From Perognathus longimembris pacificus (lineage: Eukaryota; Chordata; Mammalia; Rodentia; Heteromyidae): DNA of 64,000 nucleotides. Location of the stretch: assembly GCF_023159225.1 (NCBI RefSeq), contig NC_063167.1:6560234-6624233 (forward strand). Direction: 5' to 3'. A program made the translations under genes and the position numbers. Shown here in pieces: positions 11,799 through 24,500 of this stretch. The notes under the pieces were generated by a model. It did no database searches. It worked only from the letters and a program-made list of their open reading frames with translations, and was not told the DNA's origin. Positions within the stretch are counted from its first letter, which is position 1; each line of letters begins with the position of its first letter.

Positions 11799-14700
11799 AC
11801 AGGATGGGAGGCCAAGCTGGCCTGAGTGGGTGTACCCACTGCCGTGGGCTTCACGGGGAAGGGGGCAGGCCTCTCTGCCTCTCTGCCCAGTCCTGTCCCC
11901 AGGCTCAGGTGGCAGAGAACGGGGTGGAGGGGGGCTTACTTGACAGTGGAGACGGTCCCCGTGGTGATGGAGTCTGTTTTGGAGAAGGTCGACTTCAGGT
12001 ATTCGGGAGTGTTGAAGGACAGGGAGGCGGGCGCCTCGGGCCCGGGCCCTGGGGCACTGGGGGTGCTGGGCATGCTGGCGACGGGTGCAGGAACCAGGCT
12101 GGGGGTGGGTGGCACCTTGGCAGGGCCCGGCTTCTGGATGCCCCGGACGTCGTATTTCGAGGGCCGCCCCACCTTGCCGGTCTTGAAGGCGATGGCGCCG
12201 CCCATGTCGGGGCTGCCCTCCCCGGGCTTGAAGAGGTGCAGGTACTTGACGTTCTCCAGGTCGTACTTGGACGGCTTCTTGTAGGTGCTCCCGTTCTGGG
12301 GCCGCAGGTTCTCGCCCGTCTTCAGCTTCTGGATGAAGAAGTCGTACTTGGAAGCGCGGGCCACCAGGCTCTGCATCTGGACGCTGCCGGGGGAAGGCAG
12401 GGGCAGGATGGTGGCTTTGGTCTCCAGGTGGGCGGTGTTGGGGGGGAGCCGCAGGCCAGGCAGGGGGCCCAGCCCCTCTTTGCCCACCCGGTCCTCGGCC
12501 TTGGTGCCGTGGGCCGGCCAGGAGAGCTGCTCGCCGGCCTTGAGCTTGCGGATGTACTCCTCGTACTTGGAGAACCGGGCGCGCTTGCCCAGGCTGTCCT
12601 CGGCGGTGGGCAACGCGGACGAGGCGGCGGCCTCGGGGGTGGAGCCCGCCTGGAGCTTCTCGAAGCTGATCTTCCTGGCCAGCTCGTCCCTGGTGTTCTG
12701 GTCGTCATAGCCAAACATGCCCAGGAACTCCGTCATGGTGGAGGCCGCGTAGTCCCGCAGCGAGGAGGCCTCTCCTGCGGGGGAGGGGCGGGGGGGGGCA
12801 GGTCACCTCTGGGGGGAGGGAAGCAGGAGAGGGGCAGGAGCCCCCCCCCCACAGGGGACCCCTCCCATGGGGGGAGGAGACCGGTGTGGGGAGGGGGCGG
12901 AGCAGGACATGATCTATGGACGTTTGGCTCACTTGTTAGGTTTTACGACTCTTAAATTAATTTGTTTTAAAAAAAAGTAATTAATACTGGGGTAAAATAA
13001 AACGAGTTCATCAATGCCAGGAAAATCAATTTCCTAAATGTTCTGGCCGATGGCTTTTCAGTACATTAAACAAAGTTTCATAAATGTCTCCGCTCTCTTG
13101 CCTTGGCCTAATATGAGAGAGAAGTCATTTTACTGGAAGTAAGGCCGGATCCCGGCCTACCTTGGCGGGTGGGGGCCGTGGCCCTGGGCCGGCCCGCCGG
13201 CGGGGAGAAATAAATGCTCTGGGTACGACAAGGTGGTCCTACCTGGAGGACCTCTTGAGCAGATGGGGCTTGCCTGAGCCATGACAGGACGTGGCCTCCT
13301 TCACACGGCTCCTGGAGCCATGACCCCCCGCATCAGTGCTGAGCAGGGCGGGGACGGTGCCCACCCACCAGCCCCAGTGCCCGGCCACGCCGCCGCCCCT
13401 CGGCGCGCACAGAGGGCTCACGGGAGGGTAAGGACCAGGGCCAGCAGGCCTGCCCGGCTCTGATGGGTCCGGGGCAGCAGGCCTAGGGGTGAGCCTCCTT
13501 CTTCCCCACAGCCCGCACACAGGGCGCCCTGCCCCTGGGGTGACCTCCCGTAGTGACACCCCCCCCCCCCACGGACACAGTCACACGCGTCCACTCGCAA
13601 ACAACACCTGCAGGGGGGAGGGCATTTCTGGGGCTTGAGTTGTAGGCCTGGGCACTGTCCCCGAGCTTTTGGGGCTCAAGGCCAGCACCCTACCCATTGA
13701 GCCACAGCTCTACGTCCAGCTTTCTGTGGTTAACTGGAGATGGGAGTTTCGTGGTGGCTGGGCGCAGCGGTTCACGCCTGTCTTCCTAGCTCCTGGGGAG
13801 GCTGAGATCTGAGGGCTGCGGTTCTAAGCCTGATGGAACGGGAAAGTCCGTGAGATCCTTATCTCCAACGAACCACCAGAAAACCAGAAGGGGATCCATC
13901 GCTCAAATGCTAGCCTTGAGTAAAATGAGCGCAGAGACAGTGCCCAGGCTACAAATCCAAGCCCCACAATTGACAAAAAAAAGTCTCATAGACTTCCTTG
14001 CCCAAGCTGGTTTCCAATCGTGGTCCTCAGATCTCCGCCTCCGAAGCAGTTAGGATGACAGGCGGGAGCCACCGGTGCCTGGCCTCTTGATTCTTATGCT
14101 CTGCACACACAGAGACCCACACAGACCCCGGCACCCATGCAACCTCTCCCAAAGTGTGGGTCTACCCATCTGGGTGCAGAATGGGGGCTGAGGGGTCTTA
14201 GCAGCTAGGGGAAGCCAGATAGGACCCCTCTCTACTGACCACACCCAAGCCTGTTGGGTCTGGGAGTCTCGGGGTCTACAGGAACATGGTGGGACCTGTC
14301 AGAACAGAGCCTGCACGAATGGAGAAGGGGCTCTAAGCTCCGGGGGGTGGGAGGAGACGTTTCTGGGGGGCACTGGGGCCTTACTGAGGACAGGTCAGTC
14401 ACAGGCAGCTCTCAGGCCCCGGGCTGGGCAGAGTGACTCCAGGAGCTGCGGGACGTCGGGTCCGTGCGGGGCTGCGCCCCAGCCGCCCAGGTCGGGGGCC
14501 CGGCCTGGCGGGGAGTGGGCTCCGCTGACTGCTGGAGGCAGTGGCTCGGGGACCAGGGAGAGGGGCTAAAAATAGCTGGAGGCAGCTGAGCCCTCACTAT
14601 ATATGGCAGAGAAACAGAAGGCTCTGAAGGGCAGGCAGCTTGGAGCAGGGAGGGGGTCCAGAGCCCCCCAGGCCTTCCTGAGCCCCCGGGCGTGGGGGAG

Positions 14701-17700
14701 GTGGCCCCGGGGAGAGCCACGCTGGTGGTGGGCAGCCGGGGCTCTCCCCGAGGCTGGCCGGGAGGCCATGGGCTGTCCGAACCCCGCGTCCTGCCGGGAG
14801 GTGAGGCGACTCCCCTGCCTCCCGGCCGGGAGCAGAGCGGGCGTGAGCGCGTGCGGAGGCGAGGGGGACCGCGGGCCTGCTCCCCGTCCCTCTCCTCGCT
14901 CAGGCCCCGCACAATCACCTTGTGTCTGGCAGCGGCAAGGGCTTTTCCTATCAGAGGAAACTGAAGGTCACACTTTTCCTCATTGATCTTGCAATGTTTG
15001 TTAATTACTCTGTCACTGATGTGGCGAAGGATAATTAAACAGCTCTGTTTATATCTTATATGCATAATTATGTGGCTGCGCAGGGCTCCCCGCACAGGGA
15101 GGAGATGCGCCCCTCGCTGCAGGGGGAAGGGGACTGGGGAGCGGGCAGGGGAGGGGCCCGGGCTCCAGGAGAAGCCTGCAAGGAGTCTGTGGAGTAGAGC
15201 CACGGCCCAGGTCCGGGGCTCCTCATGGAGAACCCCAGGCCCGCCCGCCCCAGAATAGAAAGCGCGCCAGGCAGTTCTGCATCTCGAGGTCAAGCGGACG
15301 CTGGGGAAGCTGGGCCTCGGCCATCTCGCGGGAGAGGGCAGCCAGAGGAGCGGGTCTGCGCAGCGGGGTGTAAGGGAATCTGCTGGCTAGGCTGGACCGG
15401 CCTCCTCACCCTGCCAGGGGCAGCGGGGGCCACAGGGAAGGCGGTGGGGGGGGGGGAGACGACGCCCCGGGGGCACCCCAGAGTGCTCACGTGGTGCAGT
15501 GCACGCGGCCCCAAACCTACCCACGGCTCCCCGCTCCTGCAGCCAGGGATTAGGGCCCCTTGACAGGCTGGTCACTCTGCAGGTGTGCGCCACCAATCAC
15601 CAACTGCCCTCGGTCTGTCCATCCTCCGTCCACGCAGCCGCCCGCCCCCCTGTGCCTCCAGCCTTTGTCTCTGATCCTCCGCCCTCCGACTGCGGGTCGG
15701 ATGAGGGGCATCTGGAGCGGGAAGCGGGCACGTTCCCCGGACACAGCGCCCCTTCTGGGCTTTCCCGGGGTGCCGTGCCTTTTCCCCATCTTCACCCCCC
15801 CTCCCCCCCAGACGTGAAGCCGGTCACTCACCCGCGGCCTGCTTGCCGCCGGAGCCCGCCTCGTCCTTCGAGGCCGGTCCATCCGGGCCCTTGTCCTCGG
15901 GGCCCGCGCCGCCCTTGCCGGGCTCGTGCGCGTGGTCTTCTTCGTCACTGCAGCCTTGGGGCTGGACCATGTAGACGCCCTCGGGCGGCAGCTCCAGGCC
16001 CTCGCGGGCCAGGCGCCCCAGCACGGGGGTGGGCGCCGGCTCCTCGCTGTACTCCCCGTTGACCCACTTCTCGATCACAGCCCGCCTCTTGTCCTCTTCG
16101 CTGCGGGGGGCTCGGGCCCCCCCGGACTCGGGGCCGCCGCTGCGCTCCTTGTCCCGAGGCCGCAGGGGGCTGCCTTCGGCCTGGGGGCCCCCGGCCTCGG
16201 CTCCCCTCTCCACCACCACCTGCCGGCTCAGCTTGGCGCAGATGGCGTTGAGTTTCAAACCGCCCTTGCGCTTGGCCGCCATGGCCGGCTTGCCTGCGGG
16301 CGGGTCTGTGCACCGGGTGCCTTCAGCTGCAAGGGGTGGGAGGGAACATGGCGGTGAGAGGCCCGCGCGGTAGAACACGGGTCCTCGCCCCGCAAGCCAC
16401 AGGTCTCCCCGTAGCACACCGGATCATATCCTATCATCCTATCATCTACCAATCCCGGTTCCATCAAAGTGTTCTGAGACCGCCTGGCCTAGCCTGGTCT
16501 CCCCTGGCCTAGCCTGGTCTCCCCTGGCCTAGCCTGGTCTCTCCTGGCCTAGCCTGGTCTCCCCTGGCCTAGCCTGGTCTCCCCTGGCCTAGCCTGGTCT
16601 CCCCTGGCCTAGCCTGGTCTCCCCCACCGGGCTGGGAAGGCCGGCAAGGCTCCAGAGCCACTTGATCCTCAGAGCCTCGTACAGTGCCTGGCATGCAGGA
16701 GGTGGTTTAAAATGAATGGATGAATGAACAAATGAATGAATGGCTCATCGAATCCAAGTCTTTCTAGCACCTGGTTCCAAGAACCATTTCCTGGGCTTGT
16801 TTGGCCCTAAAATAGCCCCGTAGAAGGGGCGGCACATCCAAACACACGAGAGCCATGGGAAACTGTGGAGGGCGGAGGGCGGAGGGCGGAGGGCGCGGGG
16901 CAAGGCTGGCGGGGACGGTGCTGCGTTGCCGCGGTGCGGGGCCCCTCAGCCCCCCCTGCCAGGGGTTCCCCCTACCACAGCTCCCTCGGGAGGACTCCAC
17001 CGCAGCCAGCTTCCCGCCTGTGCCAAACCTGCCTTGCCGACCCGGCAGCTCCCGGCTGGCATCCGTCCACCTGAGCATGGCATCCTCTGGCATGCCTCTG
17101 CCAGGTCAAGTCCCTGGGCCCCACACACCCCAACCTCTGCTTGTGGACAGCAGAGCCCTGCTCCTCGGCCCCCAGCCACTCAGGATGTCCAAAAGACCTC
17201 CACGCCCCCTCCCCACCCCACCCCCCAGCCTTGCTGGCCATTTTCCTATGGCAGCTCCCTTTCTCTCAGCCCCAGCAAGCGCCATCCAAGCACAGAGCTC
17301 CTCACGGAGGCCCCGCCCCCCCTCCCAGGACTTCCTGTGTCGGCCAGCTCCTCAAGCCCGGAAGGCCTGGCCACTCCTGAGAAGCCACCTCCCCACTCAG
17401 GGGAGCCCACACCAGGACACGTTGGGATCACTTAGGTACAGTCCCTAATCCCTGCCGGGGTGGCCACAGAGCATCAGAACGTTTTGGCGGGGGGCGGGGG
17501 GGGACCCTGTGTGGTGACCCCTTAGCCTGCACTCTGCCCAGTCAGGGCACACAGGGGCCCGGGGACACAAAGCCAGGAAGGCCAACAAGAGTGGACACAA
17601 GCACATGTAATCCACTAGCTGTCCATCTGTCGTCTGTCCATCTATCCATTTAGGGAGCACAGGGAGGTAGCCAGGTGAAGGGGTTCAGCTCATTCCTTTG

Positions 17701-20700
17701 TGTATGTGCGAGCCCCCACAAACCATGCTTCGCACACCCCTTACCAGGGAAATGGGCAGCTCCGTATGGGAGAGGAGACTCAGACCCGCTGCTCAGCTCT
17801 GTGACCCGAAGGCACTGCTCTACGATGGAGCGAACGCCACGGAAACCCACGGCCACAGACGGGCCACGGCGGTGCTTCCCGGAGGCCCCGGGCCACCCGT
17901 GGACGGGACTCTTGCACGCAGATAACCGTCCCTGCTCCAGATCTCGCCTTGTCGTCCACGGGTGAGATGCGTGGCCATGCCTGGCCGGGCTCGCGGCCAC
18001 AGAGGGGTCCGCCCAGCCCTGGGGCCCTGGCTCCGGGACCGAGCCCCGGCCTATGCTGGCTTTCCATTCCACTCAGGACCGTCCTCAGCTCCAAGGCGTT
18101 GCCGAGTTTGCCCGTCTCCTTCGGCACTGACAGCGGGCCCCTGGCCATCACCCCACCCCGGTCAACCTGAACCAGCCGGCAGGCCCCGCTCCGGCCCCCG
18201 TCCTGGATGGGGAAGGGCAGGGCAGGAGTGGGGGAGGGGACACCTACACTATTTTTACCAGGAGGTAAGCAGCCAAGTGTGTATGGCAGACGGCAAATGA
18301 ATCTATAAATATTTATCCCAAGGAAGAGGGAAGCAGAAGCTCCCCGGGCTGCACTTGCTGCTGGTGACACCCCCTCCCCGGCCCCCGCCCATCCTGGAGC
18401 CTCCCGAACCCACCCAGCCCAGCCCGCCCTCCCCTGGTCTCGGCCGTGTGCCTGCCGAGTCCCCGCCTGGCACCCCCCCCTCCACACCAGCTGTGCCACA
18501 GCTGTGCACCCGGGGCCCACCCCCAACCCTAGGCCCCTTGGCTCCTGCCAACTCCCCCTACACCTGCCCTCCAGCTGCTGCTCGGCCCCAGCCCACCTGC
18601 CTTCCAGATGTTGCCCTCCCTCTGACTCCCCTGCGGATCCCAAGGGCGGAGGTGGCCGGGGACACGGGGGGGGGGGGGCAGAGGCAAGAGTGATGGTGGT
18701 AAAGTGCCAACACGTGCGGGGCTGGGGCGGTGGGAAAGCGGGGTACGTCTGAGGCGAAGGGCTCAGCTGTTGCCTGCCCCACGGACCCTCGCTGCGGCCC
18801 CCTCCATCAAGGAAGGCCCTGGGACCCACAGACTGCCCACCCCCACGGCCTGACCCCAGACTCCTGTCCATGTAAACATTCCCCTGACTTTCTTCCCTAA
18901 AACATAAACGCCGTGTCCAGGCCTCAATGGGAGGAAGCCATCCGTCCCCGGGCCTGTCACTGCCCCTTTCATCTCCTTCCCGCCACCAGCCTGCCCGCTG
19001 CTCTATTTACACTGGACACTTCCTCTGGGAACAATACTGCCCGGGAGGCAGGCTTGGGCTGGACGATGGGAAGGCAGGGGACTCCCGCTACCGCTCACCC
19101 AGGGACAGGCAGACTGGGGGGAGGGGGGAGGGCGGGGAGGCACAGCCGGATGGGTCTAGAGCAGCCCACTCCACGCCTGGTGGCCTCCGTCTCTGGTCCC
19201 AGTGGCTCTGGGGCGGACGCTGGGAGATGGCAAAGCGCAAGCCCCGGCCAGGCCCCTGAGCGCCCGGCCGGACTCGACCGGCTCCAGGCCTACGCCAGCC
19301 TTGGCCCCCTGGAGGGCTGCAGGCTGCAAGGTGAGAGGTGCCTTTCTGGGCCAGGCACAGAGCCTGGCAAGCCAGGGGCGGAGAAAAGGCAGCTGAGCCC
19401 TGGCAGGGGCTCCAACATGCAGATGTGGTGCCACCTCTGGCTCAACACACCCAGGCCAGGCAGCCTCAGGTCCAAGGCCTAAGGCTGTCCTCAGGGCCCT
19501 CCCCCTCCCCCAGCAAGTGGTTCCTCCACCTCCCCCCCCCCCCCCCCCGCCGGGTGCCCAGGTTCTGAAGCTTCCCTCCCAGGGCTCCAAACTGAACACG
19601 CCCCCAGAGGCAGTCGGGGTGGAGTCATGAGAACGCAGAAGAGCAGGTGCCATGATGGCCCCCCATTTTCCAGAGGAGGAAGCTGATCCTGCCGCTGCCC
19701 TCCCAGGCTGGGGCCGGCCCGGTCCCCATCCAGGCTTTCGGGAGGTCCCAGGCCTCCCCGCAGGGCCTCCTGCCTTCCCACATCTCGACTTCCTGTTCCC
19801 ATACCACAGAGCCCCCTAAAGTGTTAACTGTGATGGGTAAAATGGTGCAGCAGATTGCTACAATAAATAATTTACTGATATTTATAAATATTCAAATCAG
19901 CCAGCTTCAGAAATCGAATGAAGGGAGGGCCTTGGGAGAAGGGCCCGGTATGGCATGAATCTCATCACTCCCACCGAAGGCTGGCCAGGCCAGGGCTCCT
20001 GCCAGTTCTGGGTGAGAAACGGGGGGAGGGGGCGGGGGGAGTGCTTCTAGAACTGCACCTGGGCCCCGTGTCCCCTAATCTCTCTGATCTGGGAGGTGAC
20101 GGGCTGGAAGAAGCTAGAACTGTTCCTTTCTCACCTGCTCAAAGCCAGGCCTTCTCCTACAGGGAGCCCAGGCTCAAGGGGAGGAGAGAGGCTTAGAGGT
20201 CACAGTCCCTGGCCCTGGGTCTGGGAGTTGCTTGTCCTGCGGGGGGGGGGGGGGGGGGTGCAGCCCCAGGGGCCCTGGCAAGCCTGGAAACCCCTCCCCA
20301 TCCATGAGTAATGCGTTTCAGGGCCGGACTGCCTGTCAGCTACCAGGCTCCGGGTGCTTTATGGGCTCTGCTTGGTGGCTCTGAACTCCCTGGTAGGAAA
20401 TAAAGTTCTCCCTGCGCGTCCCTTCTAAACATTTCACTCAGTGGAAACGGTGTTTAAGAAAAATGAGGACATATTTCTTCCTAAGGATGCAGAATCCCCT
20501 TTGGGCAGCCTAATGCCCGCTGTATATCAGGAGGTGGGAAGGCAGGGGCCAGGAGCCAGCCCCCCGGGGTTGGCGCTGTGCTGGGGTCCTGCTTGCCGGC
20601 GGCCCAGGTGGCCATGGGCACTACTGGGCCACTCTGGTGGCTGCCCTAGCCTGTGGCGTCTGGGGCCAACCGGCAGCGACCATCTCCTGAACACCTCGCC

Positions 20701-21543
20701 TCTGCTGGGCCCTTGCAGCCACCTTGCCGGCTATGAACTAGCCCCCCATGGGCTGTTCTGTTTCCAGACGAGACAGCAGAGGCGACAAACACGCTCAGTC
20801 ACCCCGTCAGTGGCTCAGATGTCCACGGCCTGCACCTCACGCGCCTTCCCACAGACTGCGCGCCAGCTATCTCGGCATCTCAGGGCAGGCATGCTGCTAC
20901 GAGTTTCCACTGCTACCTTCAACTTCAGCTTCACAGCTCGCCGGGCACCTTCTACGGGTCAGGCCCGGAGCCCAACCCCGAGACTGTGGGGATTGGGCAG
21001 CACAATGGCTCACAGCTGTCATCCTAGCTACTCAGGAGGCTGAGATCTGAGGATCAGGGTTCAAAGCCAGTCCTGGCAGGAAGTCCGTGAGAATCTTATC
21101 TCCAATTAACCAGCAAAAAGCCAGAAATGGAACTGAGGGTTCAGTAGAGTCTCTGTCTTGAGCAAAAAAGCTGAGGGACAGTTCGTGGGCCCTGAGGTCA
21201 AGCCCCGATATTAGGGGCTGAGCAGCTCTGCATCCTACATTACTCTAGTTCTTACATTATGGGCTGTTCAGTTCCAATGGGGGAATGAATGGTTGAAAGT
21301 CATTACAGAGAAGTTGGGCACCGGTGGCTCACACCTGTAATCCTAGCTACTCAGGAGGCTGAGATCTGAGGATTGAGGTTCAAAGCCACCCCAGGCAAAG
21401 TCTGTGAGACTCTATCTCCAACTAGCCACCCAAAAGCTGGAAGTGGCTCTGTGGCTCAAGTGGTACAGTGGTAGCCTTGAGCACAAAAGCTCAGACAGTG
21501 CCAGACCTTGAGTCTAGGACTAGCACATAGACATAGACACAGT

Positions 21544-21592
<49 letters not shown>

Positions 21593-24500
21593 CATTACAA
21601 AGATAAGCACCAGCTGGGCACATAATCCTCGCTATCCAGGAGCCTGAGATCTGAGGATTGTGGTTCAAAGGCAGTGTGGGCAGAGAAGTCCCCATGAGAC
21701 TCTTGTCTCCAATTAACCACTCAAAAGCCAGAAGTGGCGCTGTGGCTCACGTGATCGAGTGCCAGCCTTGAGCACCAAGAGGCTCAGGGACAGCGCCCAG
21801 GCCCCGAGTTCAAGCCCCACAACCTACAACAAAACCGATAAGCACCATGGCTCACCCCCTACAATCCCAGCAACTCGGGAGGCAGAGGCCGGAGGACTGA
21901 TGTCGGAGGGCAACCTGGCTAAAGTTAGCTTGAGACCCTATCTGAAAAAACAAACGAAAGTGAAAGGACTAGAGGCAGGACCCAAGCGGTGGAGTGACTG
22001 TCCAGCAGGGTCCTGAGTTAAATACCCTCCCGCCACGGGGGGTGCGGGGAGGACATCATCAGGAACACCGGGGCCACCTCAGCAACAAGTCTGCAGACAG
22101 GAGCCTCCCCGGGCCCCTCCTCCCGCCCCCTCCCCCCCATCTCAACAGCCCCTTGCTCCTCCAGCCCAGCAGGGGTGTCCTTCCCTCCCGAGCGTCCTCT
22201 CATCTGCAGCTCAAAACGGACGAACCCCTGGGTCTTCAAGGGAGCAAAAGTTGGGTGCTACTCCCCGGTCCTCAACAGCTCCACGCCAGGGGGGATGAAT
22301 GGGTGGGGCTCGGTGGCTGGGCCCTAGCTTGCCCCCCTTTGTTTATTTATTTATTATGATTTTTTAGTTCAGTTAAAAGGTTTACTATCCAGACGCGTCT
22401 AAGTGGCCTCACTTAGCGTAAGTAACTCTATAAATCAGAGGAACTGCTACCATCCACGGCCCGGGCTGGCTATCAATCTCCCCCAGGTCACAGCCAAACA
22501 GGAAGGGGAGAAGAAAGAGAGCTACCACCCAGGGGAGATTTAAAACACACCCCCACCCCACCCCGAGCAAACACACATAAACTGCACGCATGCTTGTGCG
22601 CGCGCGCACACACACACACACTCGGACAGCGCTGTACCTGCACAATCGCATTCACACGCATGCGTGGAGAGTGGTCCAGAAACAAATGCTGTATGAGGTC
22701 ACGGTAACAGAACCTAGCCAGCGAGGGCACAGAGGCCGATGGGGGGTCTCAGGGGGAGCCCGGACTCCCCAGGGCTGGGCTCTCAGTACCCACGCTGCTC
22801 TGCCCCACGTGAGTGGCTCTGGGGGGGCCTGCGATGGGGGTCAGCTCGTCTGCTGCGTGGCTCCCTTAATTCTGCAAGCCAGAACCACGCTTTTCCTTTC
22901 TGCCTGCTCAAGACAGGCCGTCGGAGGCGCAGGGAGGCGGAAAGAATAAAGTAGGAGGCCACTCACGGGGGACCTGAGTGGCCCCACCTGCTCATTTGGG
23001 TTCCTCACCCACAGTGCCCAAGGCACCATCTTAATAGGTGACCGGCTGCAGGGGGAGGGGGAGGGGGGCAGGTGGGCGTCTACCCCGCAGTCCCCAGAGA
23101 GGCCTCACGGCTGCGTAGAAGGCCTGGCGGAGCCACGAGCACCAGCCACCGAGGCGGGGGTGGGGGGAGGGGGGAGGGAGGGGCGGCCGCTCCTGACATC
23201 CGTCGGGTCCTCCGGAGGAGGTAGATGTGGGCGAGGCAAGCCTACTTGGGGGAGACCCTCCGGGGTCCAGCTCCCCGGCCCCACTGCCCGGAGGCCTCCT
23301 GGCTCGCCCGCCCGCCCGCTGCATCTCCTTATGAACTCTATTTCTCTTTCCTCTCTGAAAACAACTGAGCTGTAAATACTGTTTAACCTTCTCCCCCCTC
23401 CCCCCTCCCGCCCCCTCCCCTCCGCACTATAAAAACACAAATATGCCATAACTCAGCCGGGCCCGGCCGCCCAGCCTCCAACATGCCCCGCGCCCGGGCC
23501 TCTCAGGAAGGTCATTACAAACGACTTTCCGATTCACTGCTCCTGAAATAATTTTGTGTATTAAAACCTGAATCTGCACTTTCTGGGGCCGAAAGCCTCG
23601 CTTAATTATGGCGGGTGTCCTTGGGACGGACAGTGATCCTTCACTCGCCGCCCGCGCTCCAGCCCTCCGCCCGCCGCCCGCCCCCCTCCCCGGGCCCAAT
23701 CTGTTTTCAAAGTGTGTCTGTCCTTTATTAAATTGTTTTCTTTTCCACATTATCAGTTGCCATGGAGACCTCATCTCTCGGATTATTTGAATTTCATTAT
23801 ATCTATTGATTTGGGAGCATTTCATCTTTTTTATTGTTTTTCTGTCAATTTTCAAAACGAATAACCATCTAATTTGCGTCAGTGCTGATTATGTTTGTCC
23901 CTCAATAGAGGTCGGCAGCTGCGCTGGGGAAACAAATCAATGAAAAACCATCATAAAACTCCCCACTCCAGTCTCCGGGATGTGTGGGTGACATTCCACG
24001 CCTGCGAGAGACACACTCATCAGCTCCAACTTCGGCGGCGGCGGCGGCGGCTCCGCTCCTCGGCCGCCTCCTTCGGCCTTAATATTTAATTTCACGATTT
24101 GGGGCATTATTAGTGGTGTTTTTATTAGCGCGTGTGCATGTGAGTGTTTGGCGGTGGGCTGGCTATTTCATTAATTTGTGGGTGAGGCAGGGAAAACCCC
24201 ACGGAGGAGGGCAGGGCAGGGCGTCCAGGGGGGACCGACAGGGAAACCGAGGGGGAGCGCCCCAAGGAGGAGACAAGCACCTGGAGGGGGGGGGGTCGGG
24301 GAGGCCCCCCCCACCCCAGGAGAGGCTGGGGAAGCGGGGACCGAGAGAAGGGGAGGAAAAGAGGGAATTCAAATTGCTTACTTTGTTGGTTTTTTTTAAA
24401 TAATTTATGCAATTTTAAGCATTTATGTATAAATTTTTTAATAAGCCACCCCGGAGCAGGATGGCCATTAACATCCCAACGTCCTTCTGTCCAATGGGCT

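Noticed and set aside
11651..12955. 434-residue plus-strand open frame
   Set aside because: It is the antisense shadow of CASZ1 coding exon 3. The minus strand encodes a recognised protein with correct splice sites.
16484..16624. CRISPR-like array
   Set aside because: The 20-bp repeats are directly tandem with no spacers, and the DNA is mammalian.
18295..18325. TATA-box promoter
   Set aside because: A CTATAAATATTTATC string is present, but with no CpG island, initiator or exon nearby it is more likely plain AT-rich intron sequence.
23427..23855. 142-residue minus-strand open frame with a Lys-rich start
   Set aside because: It lies in the AT-rich enhancer-like block, has no recognisable domain, and no splice or start signals support it.
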